A stretch of DNA of 28,878 bases, taken from assembly GCA_964058805.1 (NCBI GenBank), contig CAXKVV010000105.1:1-28878 (forward strand), written 5' to 3'. A program made the position numbers and the translations under genes. This document shows, one piece after another, positions 11,803-21,736 of the stretch. A model generated the notes under the pieces. It made no database searches and had not been told where the DNA came from. It was given only the letters and a program-made list of their open reading frames with translations. Positions within the stretch are counted from its first letter, which is position 1. Every line of letters begins with the position of its first letter. Source of the stretch: Schoenoplectus triqueter. Lineage: Eukaryota; Streptophyta; Magnoliopsida; Poales; Cyperaceae.

Positions 11803-12910
11803 TGCCAACTTTTAGGGTTATTTAGTTATTTTACTTGAATTTTTATCCCGAGATCGAGATACTGCTATGTTTATTTATAATTACGGGAATCATACAATTG
11901 AGATGATAATTGGAGCAAAATGGAGTAATTGAACATGATTAAAAAATGCTCAAACACAAATGGCGTCAAAACGGATCATCAGCAGCAAATCACGTCAAAT
12001 TCTGATCATAAAATATCTTAGATTAACTAAGATGATATGATAATCTTATAAAGATTATTTTTAGTTTTCCACCGCATCTTAGATCACCCAAATTGAAGTT
12101 CAAATGAAGAAGTTATGATCAAAATACAAATCACTGCGCAGCAGACACGTCTCCATACGGGTCGTACGAAAATCCATATGACCGTATGCTCTATACCCGA
12201 AAATCTGAACAGAGCTGGCAACAACTATCTAATTGGTTTGCCTCCTATATAAGACCCTTCCAGGTGTATTTTTCGGACAATCCTAGAAACCCTAGCCGTC
12301 TTTTTCAAGTCTAGGAACATTGCTTCGAAGAGTAAAACCTATGTTTGCATTCAAGGTCTAGCGATAAGTTTGCAACTTAGGTGATTATACTTAGAACTGA
12401 ATCAAGTACCAATTGTTAACTCATAACTGTGTGGCGTCAGACTTTGGTAAGGTTTTAACAGCAAAGAACACAAAGAGTTTGAACTCCTAGGACGAAGTAC
12501 GTAACTATGAAGTCTGAATAGTTTGAACACAACATTGACACATGAAAGCATCCGTCAATGCTAAACTTAAATTGCTAATCTCACACTATTAAATTATCTA
12601 AAAAATGAATATACTGAGTAGGTTAATTAAAAAGTGAAAAAAAAGCCAGAACCCTTAGTATTCCATCATTTAGTATAAAATACCATTTTGTTTGTTGTTT
12701 AGTTTAATTTTAGTTTAGTCAAAATCAACATTCAACCAATCGATCTCTCTATTATCTAGAACTCAATTGTTAGGTTATGGCTATGAATCAACTTGTCCAT
12801 GTGGATACAATACCTAAAATACCCCAACAACAGGTTATACACTTGCAACCACATTCGGTATTATTTAGGTTTAAAACTTGATAATTAAATAGACCATAAA
12901 TACCGCATCA
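11803..12910 (+). mobile_element. 5' LTR of Athila-like Ty3/gypsy retrotransposon
   Basis: The right edge is fixed by the primer-binding site at 12917: the LTR ends GCATCA, followed by a short AGTTTT spacer. The left edge is inferred. The words ACTTTTAGGGTTATTTAG at 11808 reappear with one mismatch at 28857, where the 3' LTR should begin, and nothing upstream of that block matches between the two places. The nearest TG is at 11803, giving an LTR of about 1.1 kb. It carries a TATA box (12246) followed by a leader with AACCCTAGCC. The 3' LTR is cut off by the window end, so insertion age cannot be read from LTR divergence. Confidence 0.7.
12246..12252 (+). promoter_or_regulatory. TATA box of the LTR promoter
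   Basis: TATATAA followed by GACCCTTCC is the usual form of a plant LTR core promoter. Transcription would be expected to start about 30 bp downstream, near 12275-12285. Confidence 0.6.
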
Positions 12911-12916
12911 AGTTTT

Positions 12917-12934
12917 TAGCGTCGTTGTCGGGGA
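12917..12934 (+). promoter_or_regulatory. Primer-binding site, tRNA-Asp type
   Basis: TAGCGTCGTTGTCGGGGA matches the 18-nt sequence TGGCGCCGTTGCCGGGGA, complementary to the 3' end of plant tRNA-Asp, at 15 of 18 positions. All three differences are G-to-A or C-to-T transitions. This site, six bases after the LTR end, is characteristic of Athila and related Ty3/gypsy elements, where minus-strand DNA synthesis is primed. Confidence 0.85.
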
Positions 12935-13181
12935 CAACGGTATTCTTAGTTGGAATTTAGCAATTAAACCTAGATAATTTTTTTTTAGATTTTATTGCTT
13001 AATTTTCACTTGCTTTCTTTTTGTCTTGTAGGCTTAAAATCTGGCAGGAGAAGAAACAACCACACCGATAATACCAAGGGTTGGAACTTCCAAGCCAGGT
13101 TCTTCTCTCATAATCCAAGCAAGACAGAGAGTGTGAGTGAGAGAAAGGCCTCTTCCAAACATAGTACCAGGGAGACTGGAA

Positions 13182-14200
13182 ATGGCAGAAGACGCAAAGG
13201 ATCTTCATACAAGAATTGATGCTCTCACAGCAAGACTTGAGCAAGCACAAGCGGTAAATCGGGATCGAGTAGCAGGCGATCCCAACCGCCCTCTCAGAGA
13301 TTATACTTCACTGAGGGTAGATGAAATACATCTCGGATACACCGCTCCAAACATCCTAGCGGAAGAATACCAAATTCCGCCGGGATGGATCAACATGGTG
13401 CAGAGGAGTCTCTTTCACGGATTAGCATATGAGGATGCTACACAACACCTTGCTAATTTTGAGGAAATTTGTACCATGCTCAAGGTCGAGACGATCTCTC
13501 AGGAGGATCTTAAGCGGATGGCTTTCACTTTCTTCTTGGCCGACAAAGTTAAGAACTGGATTCGAGGGCAAAGGCCTGAGAACATGGACACATGGGCCAA
13601 GATAGCCAATGCTTTCCTCAACCGATTCTTTCCGCCGAGCAATACTAGCAGTATTCGGCACCAAATCCACAACTTTCAACAGGGAGGCGACAAAATGATG
13701 TCTGAAGCGTGGGAGCATTTCAATGAGTTGCAAAGGAGTTGCCCACATCACGGCATAGAGGCATGGTCCCTTCTACAGATCTTCTATTGCCGTATAATCG
13801 AGGGATGTTAGACGCAGTCGCCGGTGGGAGCCTTGTCAAGAAAGGTGTTGCAGACGGGTTCAAGCTTATCGATGATATGACACTGAACCAGAGTCAGTGG
13901 CATAGGCCGAGAGAGGCGCTGGTCTTGTTCCAAAAGAAGATAAACGAGGTTGAATCGAATTATCGCTTGCTTGCCGAGATAGCCGCACTTAACAAAAAAA
14001 TTAACAGTTTTAGTGTCAATGCAATAAACTCTAACCCTTCTCCTTCTCATGTTCCTCCTTTTTCTCCTTGCACTTTCTGCGGTGGGTTTGACAATTTGTC
14101 GGTAAATTATGGAATGTGTATGTCAAACGAGGGGGATTTTGAGCAAATCAATGTCATAAATTAAGGCAACTTTAGGTCTAACAATAACCCCTATTCTAAC
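13182..14200 (+). pseudogene. gag of Athila-like element, 5' part (broken)
   Basis: Encodes the structural capsid polyprotein of the retrotransposon. The first in-frame ATG is at 13182; the frame upstream is interrupted by a TGA at 13134. The product has a short coiled-coil-like start, Leu-Arg-Asp-Tyr, then the retrotransposon gag domain with typical words: HLANFEEIC, DKVKNWIRG, FFPPSN, EAWEHFNEL and CPHHGI. Around 13785-13795 the frame shifts; the other frame continues with LDAVAGGSL and a degraded zinc knuckle beginning CTFCGG whose later Cys/His pattern is lost. A TAA follows at 14162, and a further in-frame stretch containing NNNPYSN runs up to the insertion at 14200. The rest of gag resumes at 18585. 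Family assignment is by recalled Athila gag motifs. Confidence 0.88.
14196..14200 (+). repeat. Target site duplication, left copy
   Basis: CTAAC immediately precedes the inserted LTR and is repeated at 18585-18589. Five base pairs is the normal duplication size for LTR retrotransposons. Confidence 0.88.
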
Positions 14201-14251
14201 TATCACACCTCAGAATAAATAAAATAGATTAGAGGTGCTTAATCCCGCCAC

Positions 14252-14275
14252 GTACGCACGACGAGATGTGCGTAC
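14252..14275. other. Perfect 8-bp hairpin near the LTR 3' end
   Basis: GTACGCAC and GTGCGTAC form a perfect inverted repeat around an 8-nt loop. In the orientation of the inserted element it lies about 50-75 bp before the LTR end. It could shape the RNA 3' end, but that is inference. Confidence 0.6.
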
Positions 14276-14601
14276 AAAAGGCTAAGTGAATAAAATAAAG
14301 TAAATCTCAGAATAAATATAATAATAATAATACATAACAATAACAGTCCAGAATATACAGAAAAATACAACGCCAAACACCGGCGGGGCTAACTCCATCG
14401 GAATGGGTAGCAAAATCTCTCAAATAAAACCCAAAGAAAGAAATAAAAACCTGAGATCCGATAAACCCTAATCATCTACCCGCCTCACTGTGCTGATACG
14501 GCGAAACACCTCTGATATCACGCAGGACTGCACCTAGCACTCTCATCAAATACTCGATCCCGCTCCTGTAAAATCTGGACCCCACAACCACCGTGAAAAC
14601 G

Positions 14602-14619
14602 TGAGTGATAAGTCACTCA
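14602..14619. other. Hairpin TGAGTGA-TAAG-TCACTCA
   Basis: A perfect 7-bp inverted repeat with a 4-nt loop inside the solo LTR, about 400 bp from its 3' end on the element strand. The flanking bases are less AT-rich than most of the element, which suggests a conserved R/U5-like part. Confidence 0.55.
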
Positions 14620-15484
14620 GTGCGGTTTTAGGTCCAACACCGAGATGTTATAAATCTCTAGGCTTAGACTTAAAACCATTAAAATTTTATTTTTATAATA
14701 AATATAGTAGCAACATATAAGTACATAATTTTATTTTAGTTTAAATATCAAAATTGATTTAATCATATATTAGTATGGTATAAAAAGAACCCGAAAGAGA
14801 TTTATAAAAATGCACTACTTGAATGTCATGAATATTTTAAATCAAGGATAAACCCAAAATGAATAATTCTGAGATATTATAATATAATAGGTACATATTC
14901 AAACTCCCATATCACAAGAGTGACTTTGCGGGATAAATTCTTTTAAAAAAGAACCGACCTCAACCAGTGCTCTATAGAAGAGAGCGTCATTCACTATCAA
15001 GCCGTTCCTAATTTATCCCGCTCAATCCTTTACTATAATGAAACGAACAATGGCTCGATTTTTATCAATATATATATAATTCAAATTGAAGGAGACTATC
15101 CGAAAATGATATGAAATGAAATGAACCAATCACGAACAAATATAAAATGACAAAATAGTCACGGCTGAATATAAAGGGATAAAATAATCACTGTAACTAC
15201 GGAATAGCTCCTTAATAATAAATTAAAGTGTATTTTACTATGAAATCGAGCCGGTACTGACACTCTTCCCAACCTAAATTTGGATATTCATTTTTAACTT
15301 AAAATTTTTTTTGAGTTTCATAACAACATGTAAATTATAGAAAATAAATAATATGTAAATTTAAATCTTAATTCAATTTAGTGATAACTCGATTAAGCTT
15401 AATTTGATCAATATAACAATCCAGTTAATAAAAATCACATTATTTTCATAATAAAATTTCAAGGTACTTAATTAATACTAATAT

Positions 15485-15717
15485 AAATTATTAAATACTA
15501 ATTACTCTATCTAGGATAATCTATCATGTAACTAATTATATTAAATTATTACATACTACTTACTCTATCTAGGATAATCTATCTTATAACTAATTCTATT
15601 AAATTATTAAATACTAATTACTCTATTTAGGATAGTCTATCATATAACTAATTATATTAAATTATTAAATACTAATTAATCCATCTAGGATAATTTATCC
15701 AACAACTAATTAACTTT
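15485..15717. repeat. 58-bp tandem repeat, four copies, in the solo LTR
   Basis: Copies start at 15485, 15543, 15601 and 15659 with AAATTATTA(A/C)ATACTA. Each contains CTATCTAGGATAATCTATC and ends in CTAATTATATTA, with a few substitutions between copies. The exact spacing shows clean tandem duplication. Confidence 0.9.
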
Positions 15718-16079
15718 AAATATTAATCTAATTAATGATCAAAATGAAATGCATATAAAATGAAATGCGAATGATATGAACAAGTTTCAATATCAAAAGA
15801 AAAAAAAAATATAATTTAAAGTCATATCCTAAGAAATCGTAAATCTCAGTGCAATCCGCACCAGAATATTTTGGCAAGGCTGATAGCGTCTGATTGCTCG
15901 GTCTCCGATGGGGCCCACGATCTCGTCAACCGTTTCATCCTGAGTGTACTTGATTGTCGGGTCGTCAAGATATTTTTGAGAACCTATAAAGTCAAAATAA
16001 ATTAAATTGGCGAGTATCCTATTCGCGTTGGGTCTGGTTAGGTCAGGGTATATCGGACTCGGAGACGGGAGTATTATTA

Positions 16080-16640
16080 TTTATGTTCGTGTTTTAAAAT
16101 TATATTTATTTTAATTAATGTAATTAACTTAATTTATTTAGATTAATTAAGTTGGCTTAATGTTATCACTTAATTAATTGAATTATAATTAGGATAATTA
16201 ATTATCCAGAATTAGAGAAATTGATTAATATATAATATATATAATTTATATTGTTCTTATTAAAAATAGAGAAATTAATTAATATATATATATTTATATA
16301 TTTATATAATTATTTATATTATTTTATTATTAAATAGAAAAATTGATTAATAGATATTTATATATATTAATTAATGTTATTCAATTATTAAAATAAAGAA
16401 ATTGATTAATATATATTTTATATTATAACTTATTATTATACTTTATTTATTATTTTATAACCCCTAATTATTTATATCATAATCTTTAATTATATCTCAT
16501 TTAATATTTTAATATTATTTTTATTAATTAGAAAATATATTATATAAAACTAGAATTAAAAATAAAAATCAAAATAAAAGAAAAGAAATTCAATTAAACT
16601 TAAATTTAATTAATGTTTTTATTTGATTAAATATGTTGGT
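16080..16640. repeat. Very AT-rich low-complexity tract with degenerate repeat
   Basis: Almost pure A and T. The word AGAAATTGATTAATATAT or a close variant recurs at about 16214, 16268, 16346 and 16398, roughly 55-75 bp apart, each followed by TATATTTATAT runs. No coding potential. It lies within the solo LTR. Confidence 0.7.
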
Positions 16641-17576
16641 GTTTTAATGTGTTTGGGATCATATGCTGCCTCCGAAACCACTGTATCTGTTCGGATTTTC
16701 ATTATTGAGGCAGATCATGTAATCATCTCCCGTATATTACAGTTTACGTTGTCATCCATGGATACCGCCTGACCTTTCGGGGCGGTTTCCAATTAATTAG
16801 TCAAATTTTTAATTATCCACTTTTTATTTCCTTGACACTTTTACTATTCGGCCTTAATCATTATAATGCTAATCTTAATTAAATCTTAATCAATTGAAAT
16901 TCATCTATCGGCCCAATAGATTGTACTTATTAAATCTTGATTATTGATATGGGCCAACTCCCAAAATTTTCTTCTAATTCCACTTATCCAAGGCCTCACA
17001 TTTAAATTTTTACAGCCCAATAAATCTATCAAACTCATATCAGTCCATAACTACTTCAAATAGCACTATCCGAGATAATCAAAGGCCAGTAAAAAAAGGT
17101 TTGTTAGGCTACTCAAATTCATCATAGAATTAGAGCAAGGCACAAAAGGGAACCAATATACACGCCAATAGTATAACCAGGATGACATAACAGTGGTCAA
17201 GTATCGAGTACCAGCATAGGCCCAAAATGTAATACCAATCACTACACTTAATCAGATTTCAAACCAGCACACACATATAGCAGAAAAATCATATCAGCAA
17301 CAGAAACAAGGATGGAGGGGCCAGGAAAGCGTAGTATCCAACAAGGTTTCAAAGGGACTAATAGCCGTCCAGAAATTCAGCATAGAGGTAACATATACAA
17401 ACGGGTGTATCAGTAAATAAGCTAGCACAACACAAGCAATTACTAAGAAACAATAATCACACCGAGACAAGGCAGCAGAGCCCTTTTCAGAACCGAGCCA
17501 AGTGATGGGGACAAAGCCCTTGCATCACTGGTACCAGCCGGTACCAGTGTACCAAAGGAAAATCATAAATAGTAAG

Positions 17577-17680
17577 CACAAGGGGACTTAAGGCAACAAT
17601 ACTAATTGCTCAAGAAAAAAGGGGACTTGCTCAAGCACAAGGGGACTTAAGGCAACAACACTAATAGCTCGACACACGAC
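17577..17680 (+). repeat. Short direct repeat (GCACAAGGGGACTTAAGGCA)
   Basis: GCACAAGGGGACTTAAGGCA at 17577 recurs at 17636, each followed by ACAA(T/C)ACTAAT(T/A)GCTC. The spacing is 59 bp. A partial third copy (AAAAGGGGACTTGCTCAAGC) lies between them. Confidence 0.8.
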
Positions 17681-17710
17681 CCACACGGCCGATCAGAAAT
17701 AAGAGAGGTG

Positions 17711-18180
17711 TTACCCGATTTTCTCAAGGCAGCAGAAAAATGGGAGAAGTGGGGTCGAAAGGGGTGGCTCGGCCCTCGACAGGCCCACACGACCAAGAAA
17801 AAGGAAAGATATTACCTGTTTGGTCACTAGGCGGCAGAAGGGGGTGATTGAGGGTTGAGCTCCGTCTGACTCCCCTCTGGGCGTGTGGTGGTAGAGCTCG
17901 GAGAGGGGAGGCTGGAGGCGAGGCGCGCGCCGATCGGGTGAGGGAGAGGAGTGCTTCCTCGTATTGTGGCGACAGGAGCAGAAAAAAAGAAAAGACAAAC
18001 GAACAAAATGAGAAGAAAGAGAAAGGAGATCGGTAAGAAAAATAACCCAAAGGTGTCTTCGGCGGGGGAGAAAAGAAAAGAAGCAGATGGGTTCAGTGGC
18101 GTAAGGAAAGAAAAGAAAGATGGGACATGGTCCCGGGAGAAAAGGAAATGAGCAAAGAAAGAGGGTGGATCCGTTTTGGA
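17711..18180 (-). promoter_or_regulatory. GC-rich, strand-asymmetric block of the solo LTR (possible leader)
   Basis: The + strand is strongly purine-rich, so the element strand is rich in C and T, in contrast to the AT-rich DNA around it. On the element strand it contains CAGGTAATATC and CGGGTAACACC, which resemble 5' splice sites. This composition suits the transcribed leader of a long LTR. Open frames of 60-165 codons exist on both strands but are compositional: they overlap one another, are full of Ser, Pro, Phe and Arg, and show no domain. Confidence 0.4.
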
Positions 18181-18584
18181 TTTTTTGTGACAGAATTTGT
18201 GTGATCATTTATGAATTAAAACTAATTATTCCAATCAAATTGATAAATTAAATCACTCTTGAGTTAAATTTAATTATTAAATCCTATCTCACTAAACATA
18301 TTATATTCTTAAATTAAAATATGATCCTGAATTCATTATTTCAGACGTTTTATTTATTGGTTTGTTTTATCATTTGATAATTAATATTTGATCTTTCTTT
18401 AATTTAGATTCCAAATTTGATTGATATATATATACATATATGTTTCAAATTTAAAGTTTCTATTTGCTTAATCATATATAAACATTCCCTAAATTATTGG
18501 TTTAAATTAGTGTTGATTTACATAAATCATTTTAATTATTATCTTAATTATCATTACCGCTTAATTAAATTTTGTGGTTTAACA

Positions 18585-18589
18585 CTAAC
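18585..18589 (+). repeat. Target site duplication, right copy
   Basis: CTAAC, identical to 14196-14200, directly follows the TTTAACA end of the inserted LTR. The first copy belongs to the interrupted gag sequence. Confidence 0.88.
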
Positions 18590-19252
18590 ACATACAATCC
18601 GGGTTGGAGGAATCACTCAAATTTTTTATGGAGGCAAGATGACCAACCGGCCCAAGGGAACTAAGGTAACCAAAATTTTAATAGATTAAATCAGGATTTT
18701 GGTAACCAAGGGTATGGTTCTAACCAAGGAGCTAGTAGCTCTCAACCTAAGTCCAATATAGAGTTGATGCTTGAGTCTTTCATGACAAGCCAAAAGAAGC
18801 AAATAGATGAACTTAACATCAAGGTTGAGCTTTTAGCCACACATAATAAGCTTCTAGAGATGCAAGTGGCGTAACAAGCCGTCCAATCCGCAAGGCAACT
18901 GGGTACGCTTCCACTAAAGTCGGACCCGAACTTGAAATATGTCAAGGCGGTTCGACACACACTTTGGAGCGGAGCGACCTATCAAGACCCATCGATTTCC
19001 ACCGATGATCATATGCCGGCAAGCGAAGAGGTCGAGCAACAAAAGAATGACGAGCAAATCTCCACGACCGAGGATCAAGCATCAAAGGATTCTTCTCGGT
19101 CATCCGTTATTAAGGATGTGTCGACCAAGGTAAGTACGGAGGTACCCCGCTATGTACCTCCGCATAGGTATGTGCCTTTCCTTTCTCGCCTCTCAAAAGA
19201 TAATGATAAGACCGAGAAGCAATTCTTGAAATTTATTGAGGTGTTGAAATAG
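18585..19252 (+). pseudogene. gag of Athila-like element, 3' part
   Basis: This continues the gag frame after the solo LTR, starting with the second CTAAC copy. It reads TYNPGWRNH, a conserved Athila gag word, then a Gln/Asn-rich stretch, a coiled-coil-like segment (ELNIKVELLATHNKLLEMQV) and the Ser/Thr/Glu-rich gag-protease linker with VRHTLWSGATYQDP. TAA stops interrupt it at about 18662 and 18873, and a TAG ends it at 19250. The frame continues past this stop with LHINLPLTEV, typical of the gag-to-protease junction in this clade, so the family's single gag-pol frame was here. At least two of the stops fit CAA-to-TAA or CAG-to-TAG changes. Confidence 0.85.
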
Positions 19253-19626
19253 TTACACATAAACCTGCCCCTTACCGAGGTTATTACTCAAATGCCCATT
19301 TACGCCAATTTTTTAAATATATTATCTCAAATAAGCGTAAATCGGAAGAGATACAAGTAGTCTCATTAGCTAACTTACCTAAGAAATTGAATGATCCCGG
19401 GAAGTTTGTTATTCCTTGTTCCATTGGGAATGTACAATTTAAGCGTGCGTTGTGCAACTTGGGCGCTAGTGTGAGTCTCATGCCCAAGTCGATTTTTGAG
19501 AGAATTAGGGTTGGGGAATTTAAGCCAACCCGGATATCATTATAATTGACTGACCAATCAGTTAAGTTACTAATAAGAGTCATTGAGGATATACCGATCT
19601 AAATTAGTAAATACTTTGTAATGATA
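19253..19626 (+). pseudogene. Aspartic protease of Athila-like element, N-terminal part
   Basis: Retroviral-type protease that would cleave the gag-pol polyprotein. After LHINLPLTEV and QMPIYANFL the frame shifts near 19330, and the new frame reads FVIPCSIGN, the protease entry word, then ALCNLGASVSLMP. Family members have CDLGAS at this place, with Asp as the catalytic residue; here it is Asn (codon AAC), so the enzyme would be dead even without the breaks. An in-frame TAA follows ISL and another lies about 20 bp before the Helitron. The flap-side half continues at 24102. Confidence 0.82.
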
Positions 19627-19655
19627 CTAGTATAGTGCCCACGCGTTGCAGTGAG
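19627..19655 (-). terminator. Helitron 3' end: hairpin plus CTAG
   Basis: On the element strand CTCAC and GTGGG can form a 5-bp stem (one G-T pair) around TGCAACGC, followed by CACTATACTAG and the host T. A hairpin about ten bases before CTRR is the standard Helitron 3' terminus, thought to stop rolling-circle transfer. Related plant copies have a longer GC stem; this one has lost some pairs. Confidence 0.78.
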
Positions 19656-19685
19656 AGTGATAATATTACAAAGCAAAAATATATT

Positions 19686-20665
19686 TTAAGAGAGAATTAA
19701 ATTTAAATATGACATACATGGTTTGCCAACAATTACTTTCACTCGAGTGACCAAGATGATAGACTTCTCCTGAATGGCACGAACGACCCTCACGTTATCA
19801 GTCAAACATTTACCAGTCAAAACCAATGCAATGACATTGCTTCTGAAATTAAAAATGGCCGAGTACATGTAATCAATAAAATTTTAAAGTTAAAAAAATA
19901 TATTTACTTCAAAAAAATTAAGATTAAATAATGTGACTCACGTCCAATCTAGTAGATAAATGTCAACTGAAGGAACACGATCTGCCCCAATATATTTAAC
20001 TTTATGTCCAAAACATACTTGACCGAGGACATCTAAATCATGAAAAAAATTAATAATTATGACAGTTGATTAAATTTAAGTTATATTGTCAATAATAAAA
20101 TATTATTCTGTAACTATTGTCATAACTTAATACCTATGAGTTGTTTGCCTCGTTGGATCCCAACAATTTGTCCGATAGATGGCACCACCGGATAGTGTGG
20201 AAAATTGAATATGGGTTCATGAATAGGCACTACAGTAGTGTCCTTTTGAAAAACAATTTGAAATTCTGCCTCGATTAGATTGAATTTATGAAACTTTGGA
20301 TAATTTTCACACATAGGTTCGATTTTGAAATTGTTTAGACGATACAAATTTCTAACTTGCATGTTCTGATGTACATAAGATTTCATCTCATCCGGAACTT
20401 TGACTAACATTTTTTTTCTCTCTGTGACAATGGAAAGTTACAAATATGCAATTTAGATACGGTATAAAAACAAAATGAGTGTAAATTATGTAACTAAATG
20501 AAAAACAAATAATTATGCAACTCTTACAGCATTGTCTAGCAGAACCAAGAAAAGCTTGTTACGTCGGCCGGTCCTCATTATGAAATGTACTCGAACAACA
20601 TTCATGTCCCACCATAAATATATGCAGTCAAGTTGAGCAAAATTTTCGACCGTATAATATCCCAT
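19686..20665 (-). CDS. RPA70-like single-strand DNA-binding protein, four exons
   Basis: Replication protein A large-subunit homologues bind single-stranded DNA through OB folds; Helitron-borne copies are thought to assist rolling-circle transposition. Model: exons 20528-20665, 20134-20419, 19942-20032 and 19686-19842; all introns are GT-AG and phases match, giving 223 aa with TAA at 19686. Exon 1 has WWDMNVVRV and LFLVLLDNA, the first strands of an OB fold. Exon 2 has MLVKVPDEM, LYRLNNFKI, VFQKDTTV and FNFPHY. LIG at its end joins DVLGQV in exon 3, the classic linker between two OB folds. The second fold runs to VTRVKVIV, then stops after about ten more residues, so the usual C-terminal fold and zinc ribbon are absent. 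The last exon could instead be a read-through of a donor at CCAT|GTATG with the true 3' exons lost. The gene lies downstream of the RWP-RK gene on the same strand. Confidence 0.82.
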
Positions 20666-21736
20666 ATGTTGACTATTATATTATGTTATGTATCAGTAAA
20701 TTATCAACATTGATAATCAGAAAAATGATAGCTTTAAGAAAAATGATAGCTTTATAATTTTATGGAAAACTGAATTTCAGATTGTAAGGTTTCAGTTTAG
20801 GTGTTTTGTTCATTTTCAAAGACATATGAAAATACCACACATATAGTGTAAGATATATAGAAAAAAGGATTGCTATCTGTACAATCTAAAAAACTTCAGT
20901 AGATCAGTAGATCTATGCCAGAATAGGATATGATGGAATTGTAATTTTAATTACTATCTATGTTTATATATTAAAACTCCAATTAAGTATCAGTTTAGTT
21001 CATACCTTCAGTAGCTTGGGTGTGACACTTCTAGATGCGGATCAGGCCAAAGGGCAGCTGTTTGAGGTATTTTAAGGAAAATATGTGAGTGAATGGAAAA
21101 ACAGAAACCGTGTAAAATATAAGGAAATATGAAATATACTCTTACTTCAGGGCAATTTAAATGATGCTTAGGTGACAAAAGGAATGCAATTTAAATGATG
21201 CTTAGGTGACACCACGTTTCTTTAAGGTTTGCAGATAAAAGGAATTCACAATACATAACATGTGATATTTTTTTTAGAAACATGTAAATAAAAGGATATC
21301 ATGGGCTGAATTAGTATAGGCAAGTTTTGGTAGCGAATAGCTCATACTGGTATCCAGCTAATTTATATTGTATGAGTTGGTTTTCAGATCTCATATTGAT
21401 ATCTAAGCCGGACCTTTAGGGTCATAATTATGCATGCTGATACATATATCACATTTTATTACAGGAGATAATTATAAAAAGTTATGACATAATGAGATTG
21501 TATTACTGGCAATGTTTTTCCTGTTTTTCATGATACTCCTTAATAATCCTTAATCCAAAATAACATTACACCCAAAGTCCAAGTCAAAAATCAAAAAGGG
21601 CAAACATACATGGAGGATATAGAACTGCTACAGACAAAAATATTTCCAAACCAATCCAAGACACATCCTTACTCCTACTAAATCTGCTCCAACAGGATGA
21701 TACCAAAATAGAAATGCTAATGTAATATACTTCAAT
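20666..21736. other. Spacer between the two Helitron genes
   Basis: AT-rich, with no convincing exon. A less AT-rich minus-strand piece at about 21008-21070 ends in AAG|GTATGA, a good 5' splice site, and could be a non-coding first exon of the RPA-like gene. A direct repeat containing GCAATTTAAATGATGCTTAGG occurs at about 21151 and 21185 (34 bp apart). Nothing else recognisable. Confidence 0.5.

Larger units (their letters stand above)
14201..18584 (-). mobile_element. 4.4-kb insertion, probable solo LTR
   Basis: On the minus strand this element starts TGTTAAACCACAAAAT (from 18584) and ends GAGGTGTGATA (at 14201), the TG...CA frame of an LTR with the final C changed to T. It is flanked by a perfect CTAAC duplication, and excising it rejoins the gag frame between NPYSN and TYNPGW. 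I see no internal copy of either end, no primer-binding site and no gag or pol motif, so a solo LTR left by LTR-LTR recombination fits better than a full element. LTRs this long occur in Tekay and Ogre/Tat lineages; I cannot choose between them. Short open frames in the GC-rich block at 17.7-18.2 kb are not convincing genes. Confidence 0.78.

Noticed and set aside
17711..18208. Several overlapping open frames on both strands in the GC-rich block
   Set aside because: Open frames on both strands at once reflect strand-biased composition; there are no recognisable domains, and the block lies within an LTR.
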